Of a stretch of 10,267 nt of DNA, positions 7,425 through 10,267 are shown one piece after another (the first letter of the stretch is position 1; each line of letters begins with the position of its first letter). The notes below the pieces were generated by a model, which saw nothing but the letters and a program-made list of their open reading frames with translations, was not told the origin of the DNA and did not search any database. Position numbers and translations under genes: made by a program. The DNA comes from Acidobacteriota bacterium (GTDB lineage: Bacteria > Actinomycetota > Actinomycetes > Actinomycetales > Micrococcaceae), in NCBI GenBank assembly GCA_019352125.1, contig JABBNV010000048.1, positions 3,988 to 14,254 of the forward strand, given 5' to 3'.

Positions 7425-7628
7425 ATGAAGAAGAAGCTTGCGGCCACGCTCATGCTTGCAGCCGTTGTTGGTGTTGGCAGCCTGGCTTCGACTGGTGCGC
7501 TTAGCGCTGCACCAGGTAACTGGCCCGACAGCGTTCACGTTTTGGCTGGCCCGGGTAACTGGCCTGACGGTGGAACCTTGTTGGCCGGCCCCGGTAACTG
7601 GCCGGACGCCGTCTCCGTTCTCTGGTAG
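7425..7628 (+). CDS. Small secreted precursor with three PGNWPD repeats, candidate peptide signal
   Basis: This encodes a 67-residue precursor that I do not recognise as a named family. Residues 1-28 look like a Sec signal peptide: a KKK n-region, an Ala/Val/Leu-rich core and a GALSA end. The remaining 39 residues are exactly three 13-residue units: APGNWPDSVHVLA, GPGNWPDGGTLLA and GPGNWPDAVSVLW. The core PGNWPD is invariant and the next four residues vary. The residues before each core (LSA, VLA, LLA) resemble signal-peptidase -3/-1 sites. Both proline codons of the core differ in all three copies, whereas the protein sequence is unchanged, so the open reading frame is under selection. There is no Cys and few charged residues. 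The start ATG has AGGCGGA (7414-7420) upstream. The gene is monocistronic, with its own promoter and a terminator 30 bases after the stop. It diverges from the HTH-TPR regulator and may be its pheromone precursor. A short antimicrobial or wall-associated peptide is an alternative. Confidence 0.85.
   Translation: MKKKLAATLMLAAVVGVGSLASTGALSAAPGNWPDSVHVLAGPGNWPDGGTLLAGPGNWPDAVSVLW
7509..7625 (+). repeat. Three tandem 39-bp coding repeats within the peptide gene
   Basis: The units are 7509-7547, 7548-7586 and 7587-7625, each 13 codons. Identity is concentrated in the first half. The GGT-AAC-TGG core and the GAC codon are identical in all three, while the proline codons read CCA/CCG/CCC and CCC/CCT/CCG. 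The second halves have diverged strongly. This is an old duplication kept for its protein product rather than a recent slippage repeat. Confidence 0.9.
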
Positions 7629-7657
7629 GACTTTCAGTACCACTCAACAGCAAAATT

Positions 7658-7701
7658 AGGGGACTCCGCCGCTGGTCTAACCAGAGTGGGGTCCCCTTTT
7701 T
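7658..7701 (+). terminator. Strong intrinsic terminator after the peptide gene
   Basis: The outer arms AGGGGAC (7658-7664) and GTCCCCT (7691-7697) are exact reverse complements. A second, inner hairpin CTGGT-CTA-ACCAG stacks within the loop. A run of five T residues follows (7697-7701). It lies 30 bases past the peptide stop and should give a short, dedicated mRNA of roughly 330 bases. Confidence 0.85.
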
Positions 7702-7812
7702 GCTGCAGTCCAAACGACTACCCACAAACCCATGCAAATGGACCAAACACCGTGCCGCGCCCGGGGGTTTCGTCCGTTTGCCGGTGTTTAGTCGGTGCGG
7801 GCCGGCGCGGCC
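7702..7812. other. Intergenic stretch with no recognisable gene
   Basis: I see no supported coding region, repeat or RNA here. It separates the peptide-gene terminator (plus strand) from the tRNA terminator (minus strand). Confidence 0.6.
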
Positions 7813-7850
7813 AAAACAAAAGGGACCTTCTCGCGTGAGAAAGTCCCTTT
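7813..7850 (-). terminator. Intrinsic terminator of the tRNA-Pro transcript
   Basis: Read on the minus strand, AAAGGGAC pairs with GTCCCTTT and TTCTC pairs with GAGAA around an ACGC loop (stem 7850-7819). A T-rich tract continues to 7813. It begins immediately after the encoded CCA end of the tRNA. The stem with its flanking A and T runs could also stop transcription in the other direction. Confidence 0.8.
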
Positions 7851-7851
7851 A

Positions 7852-7930
<79 letters not shown>

Positions 7931-8152
7931 ATCCATTGAATTTCCCGCCCACACCCAAGCATCAAGGCCTTGACGCAAAAGGGGGGAACAAGAAAAGCAA
8001 CTTCTCAAGGATAGCGGATCAAGCCCTCCGGCGCGAAACGGGGGCGGCTGGTCAACCAATACACAGCAAACCTGCCGGATTTCCATGGCTACCTCTTAGC
8101 GAACGCGGGAAGGATAGAAACCGGGGCTAATGTTCAGGAGGGTAGTGCTCGC
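7931..8152. other. Intergenic region upstream of the tRNA and the ferric-reductase-like gene
   Basis: No protein-coding feature is supported. It should hold the tRNA-Pro promoter (reading left) and the promoter for the 8153-8927 genes (reading right), but I find no convincing -35/-10 pair for either. Its right edge carries a strong Shine-Dalgarno (AGGAGGG, 8136-8142). Confidence 0.5.
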
Positions 8153-8218
8153 GTGAAAATTCGCTATCAACGTGATGGCACCTCTCACGGAAGTTTAGGT
8201 GGTACGTGGCGTGGCTGA
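8153..8218 (+). CDS. Possible 21-codon leader ORF upstream of the ferric-reductase-like gene
   Basis: A GTG at 8153 lies 10 bases after AGGAGGG (8136-8142), the best ribosome binding site in this region. It opens a 21-residue frame, beginning MKIRYQRDG and rich in basic residues and glycine, that ends at TGA 8216-8218. This frame overlaps the likely start of the next gene (GTG 8199 or 8211) in a different frame, so ribosomes finishing it could re-initiate there. It may be a translational-coupling leader rather than a functional peptide. It could equally be a chance ORF. Confidence 0.3.
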   Translation: MKIRYQRDGTSHGSLGGTWRG

Positions 8219-8927
8219 TGCTGTGGCAAACGTTGCCACCGCAGGTGGTTTTTGCGCGTTGGTGCTCCTCACTCTGGCAGCGGCTGTCGGCGTCGTGATG
8301 CAGGCTGGTCAGCCTCCCCTTTTGCTGCCCAAAAAGTTCAGGCTTTCGCCAAAATTGGCGCAAGTGCAGTTGAGTTCTCTGCACCGGAACATTTCATTAA
8401 CGTCGACGGCGTTTGTCGCCTTGCACGTAGGCGCTCTGATGGTGGCAGGAACGGGCGGATTGCATGTGCGCAATGCACTGATTCCGCTACTGGATACGCT
8501 CAAACCCTGGTGGCTCACCCTGGGCACCGTCAGTTTGGATCTGCTGTTGGCTGTCCTGGCCGCGAGTCTGCTCGGCAACACGCTGAGTCCGCGCGGCGTT
8601 AAGGTGCTGCGCTGGCTCAGTTATGCGATGTGGCCGGTGGCGCTGGCCCATGCCATCGGGGGTGGGACGGATGTGACTAGCGCTTGGTTTGAGGTGTTCG
8701 CCATTGTGTCTCTGGTCACGGTGGGTGTGGCAGTTTTGTGGCGGGTGGCCACGGGCTACATCGAGCCAGTCAACAGAAAGCCGCACGTTCCCCACGAGCC
8801 TATTCAAGAGTCAGCAGGGGACCGTTACACCAGTGAATCCTGCCAGGCCGAGTTGAGCGCGGCGAACCTGCCGCCGTCGGAAATGAGCTCTTCCGGCGTG
8901 CCGTCCTCCACAATCTTTCCGTCATGA
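8199..8927 (+). CDS. Ferric-reductase-like transmembrane (b-type cytochrome) protein
   Basis: This is a 242-residue membrane protein with about five TM helices (roughly 17-36, 63-83, 104-126, 134-152 and 163-181). It resembles actinobacterial ferric-reductase-like transmembrane domain proteins. These carry two haems between helices and pass electrons across the membrane, often to flavin partner proteins. Candidate haem ligands are H62 and H76, 14 residues apart in one helix (SLHRNISLTSTAFVALHVG), and H151 in WPVALAHAIGG. H89 may be a further one. The start is uncertain: GTG 8199 gives 242 residues, whereas GTG 8211 has AGGTGG (8196-8201) 9 bases upstream and gives 238. A hydrophilic C-terminal tail of about 50 residues follows the last helix. 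Its last 34 codons lie inside the 3' end of the opposing ABC gene. No flavin partner gene is visible in the window. Confidence 0.8.
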   Translation: MVRGVADAVANVATAGGFCALVLLTLAAAVGVVMQAGQPPLLLPKKFRLSPKLAQVQLSSLHRNISLTSTAFVALHVGALMVAGTGGLHVRNALIPLLDTLKPWWLTLGTVSLDLLLAVLAASLLGNTLSPRGVKVLRWLSYAMWPVALAHAIGGGTDVTSAWFEVFAIVSLVTVGVAVLWRVATGYIEPVNRKPHVPHEPIQESAGDRYTSESCQAELSAANLPPSEMSSSGVPSSTIFPS

Positions 8928-10267
8928 ACCACCAGCACACGATCCGCGATCTCCACCGTTGAGAGGCGGTGGGCAATAATCAGAGCCGTGCGTCCAGCGC
9001 TCACTGTGCCAGCGCCGTCGTCCGTTGCTCCTAAAAGCTTTTGCAAGCCCTGCTGCACCATGCGCTCGGAAGGGATATCCAGCGAGGAAGTTGCTTCGTC
9101 AAGAATCAGCACCGCCGGGTTGGCAAGGAAAGCCCGCGCAAAGGAAATCAACTGGCGTTGACCGGCGGACACCCGGCCACCGCGCTTGTTCACATCAGTG
9201 TCGTAGCCATTCGGCAGGGACTCAATGAAGTCATCGGCACCCACGGCCTGGGCTGCCGCAACAACCTCCGCGCGCGAGGCCTCCGGCTTGCCCAGGGCAA
9301 TGTTGTCCGCCACGGAACCGCTAAACAGGAACGCTTCCTGCGTGACCATGACAACGGCCTTGCGGAGATCCCTGGAGGAGAGCTGGTTTAGCTGCACGCC
9401 ATCCAGTGTCAGTTCGCCGCTGGTGACGTCATAAAAGCGTGCAATCAGCTTGGCCAGGGTGGATTTGCCGGCACCGGTTTGCCCCACGACGGCGACCGTT
9501 TGGCCAGCGGGAATGTGCAGATTCATGGTGGGCAACACGATGGTGCCGTTGCCGTAGCCAAACTCCACATCCTTGAAGTTGATCTCGCCGCGCGGGTGTT
9601 CCAGCGGAATGGGATGCTTTGGCGGCCGCACCGTGGGAACTTCTTCCAACAGCCCGGATACCTTCTCCAACGCGGCTTGAGCGGATTGGAAGGAGTTGTA
9701 GAACATGGCCATGTCCGGCACTGGCTGGAAGAACCGCTTGGTGGAAAGCAAGAGGGCCAACAGCGCACCCACCTCGATGCCGCCGTCGAGTACTCGCAAG
9801 CCGCCCACCAGCAAAACTACTGCTACTGCCAAATTTCCAATCAGCACCAACCCGGGCTGAAAGACTCCGTTCAGGTTGATGGAGCGGACGGTCACCACGC
9901 GGTATTCCTCCGCCAACTGGTCATAGCGTGCGGCGTTGTCTCGCTCGCGTCGGTACGCCTTGACCGCACGGATGCCCGTCATGGTTTCAATGAAGTGCAC
10001 AATCAGCTTGGCGGACACCACGCGGGAGGCGCGGTAAGCCAACTGGGAGCGCTTCTGGTACCAGCGGGAGAGGAAGTACATGGGTACGCCCGCCAAGAGC
10101 ACAATGAGGCCGGTGCGCCAATCCAGCGTAAAAATGGTGACGGCGGTGAACAGCATGAACATCACGCCGGAAGCCAGGGAGGAAACGCCGGAATCCAACA
10201 GTTCCCGCAGGGCATCCAGATCCGAAGTTTGGCGGGAAATGATGCGTCCCGAGGTGTACTTTTCGTG
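8825..10267 (-). CDS. ABC exporter, fused membrane and ATPase domains (5' end outside window)
   Basis: The frame is open to the right edge, so the 480 residues seen are the C-terminal part of a type I (half-transporter) ABC exporter. The visible N-terminal edge reads HEKYTSGRIISRQTSDLDALRE, inside the membrane domain, so earlier TM helices are missing. The ATPase domain starts near residue 225: Walker A GQTGAGKS (262-269), Q-loop VTQEAFLFSGSV (about 308-319), signature VSAGQ (366-370), Walker B VLILDEATS (386-394) and switch histidine H433 in IIAHRLST. The signature has Ala in place of the first Gly of LSGGQ, and a Gly/Ala-rich stretch (about 413-424) precedes the H-loop. Such proteins pair as homo- or heterodimers to export lipids, drugs or peptides. 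A partner could lie upstream beyond 10267. The gene converges with and overlaps the ferric-reductase-like gene by 103 bp. Confidence 0.95.
   Translation of the reverse strand, partial: HEKYTSGRIISRQTSDLDALRELLDSGVSSLASGVMFMLFTAVTIFTLDWRTGLIVLLAGVPMYFLSRWYQKRSQLAYRASRVVSAKLIVHFIETMTGIRAVKAYRRERDNAARYDQLAEEYRVVTVRSINLNGVFQPGLVLIGNLAVAVVLLVGGLRVLDGGIEVGALLALLLSTKRFFQPVPDMAMFYNSFQSAQAALEKVSGLLEEVPTVRPPKHPIPLEHPRGEINFKDVEFGYGNGTIVLPTMNLHIPAGQTVAVVGQTGAGKSTLAKLIARFYDVTSGELTLDGVQLNQLSSRDLRKAVVMVTQEAFLFSGSVADNIALGKPEASRAEVVAAAQAVGADDFIESLPNGYDTDVNKRGGRVSAGQRQLISFARAFLANPAVLILDEATSSLDIPSERMVQQGLQKLLGATDDGAGTVSAGRTALIIAHRLSTVEIADRVLVVHDGKIVEDGTPEELISDGGRFAALNSAWQDSLV

Noticed and set aside
7310..7504. 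Small plus-strand ORF reading through the peptide promoter
   Set aside because: It covers the promoter and signal-peptide region in another frame, has no good ribosome binding site, and its product has no coding-like character.
7509..7625. Tandem 39-bp repeats as a CRISPR or non-coding satellite array
   Set aside because: There are no separate spacers, the repeats are in frame, their core differs only at synonymous positions, and they sit behind a signal peptide and ribosome binding site.
7425..7628. Peptide gene as a RiPP (lanthipeptide or thiopeptide) precursor
   Set aside because: The repeats have no Cys, almost no Ser/Thr within the conserved core, and no modification enzyme or dedicated peptidase-transporter is seen beside the gene. 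An unmodified or trimmed peptide fits better, though enzymes elsewhere cannot be excluded.
8825..10198. TTG at 10196-10198 as the real start of the ABC exporter
   Set aside because: The frame continues upstream to the window edge with residues typical of the membrane domain (HEKYTSGRIISRQTSDLDALREL), so the true start is outside the window.
8825..10267. The ABC transporter as the exporter of the repeat peptide
   Set aside because: It is on the opposite strand beyond a tRNA and another gene, lacks any visible peptidase domain in the part seen, and the peptide already carries a Sec signal.

Overview
The window reads as chromosomal DNA of a high-GC Gram-positive bacterium, most likely a member of the Micrococcales and plausibly Micrococcaceae (Arthrobacter-like). 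This rests on the purD-purC order, GTG starts, an actinobacterial type of ferric-reductase membrane protein, and the moderate-to-high GC with weak terminators between convergent genes. Species cannot be fixed from the sequence alone. No integrase, transposase, CRISPR array or phage gene is visible.

Layout. (1) 1-1037: the 3' end of purD and a complete purC, joined by an ATGA overlap; this is purine biosynthesis. (2) 1034-5976: two regulator/efflux pairs in mirror image. A MarR regulator (minus) diverges from an MMPL/RND-type exporter (plus). A DHA2-type MFS exporter (minus) diverges from a second MarR regulator (plus). The two pump genes converge with a 5-bp gap. Each divergent promoter region holds a perfect inverted repeat that is the probable operator: 10-bp arms at 1684-1708 and 13-bp arms at 5382-5410. 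The second overlaps the MFS start codon. (3) 6025-7701: an XRE-type HTH regulator with a long TPR-like C-terminal domain (minus, GTG start) diverges from a tiny gene for a secreted peptide (plus). The peptide gene is followed by a strong intrinsic terminator. (4) 7813-7930: tRNA-Pro(CGG) on the minus strand with encoded CCA and its own terminator. (5) 8153-10267: a possible 21-codon leader ORF, a ferric-reductase-like membrane protein (plus), and the C-terminal 480 residues of an ABC exporter (minus). The last two genes overlap tail to tail by 103 bp.

The most interesting part is region 3. The 67-residue peptide precursor divides exactly into a 28-residue Sec-type signal peptide and three 13-residue repeats of the form [A/G]PGNWPDxxxxL[A/W]. 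The PGNWPD core is invariant, yet both of its proline codons differ in all three copies, which indicates selection on the peptide. The residues before each repeat (LSA, VLA, LLA) look like repeated signal-peptidase-type cleavage sites. Paired with a divergent HTH-TPR regulator, this has the architecture of a peptide-pheromone (RRNPP-like) quorum-sensing cassette. I know of no described actinobacterial system with this peptide. The functional link is inference from architecture.

The remaining genes are conventional. The efflux pairs probably give self-regulated export of toxic small molecules. The purine genes, tRNA and ABC exporter are core or common accessory functions.
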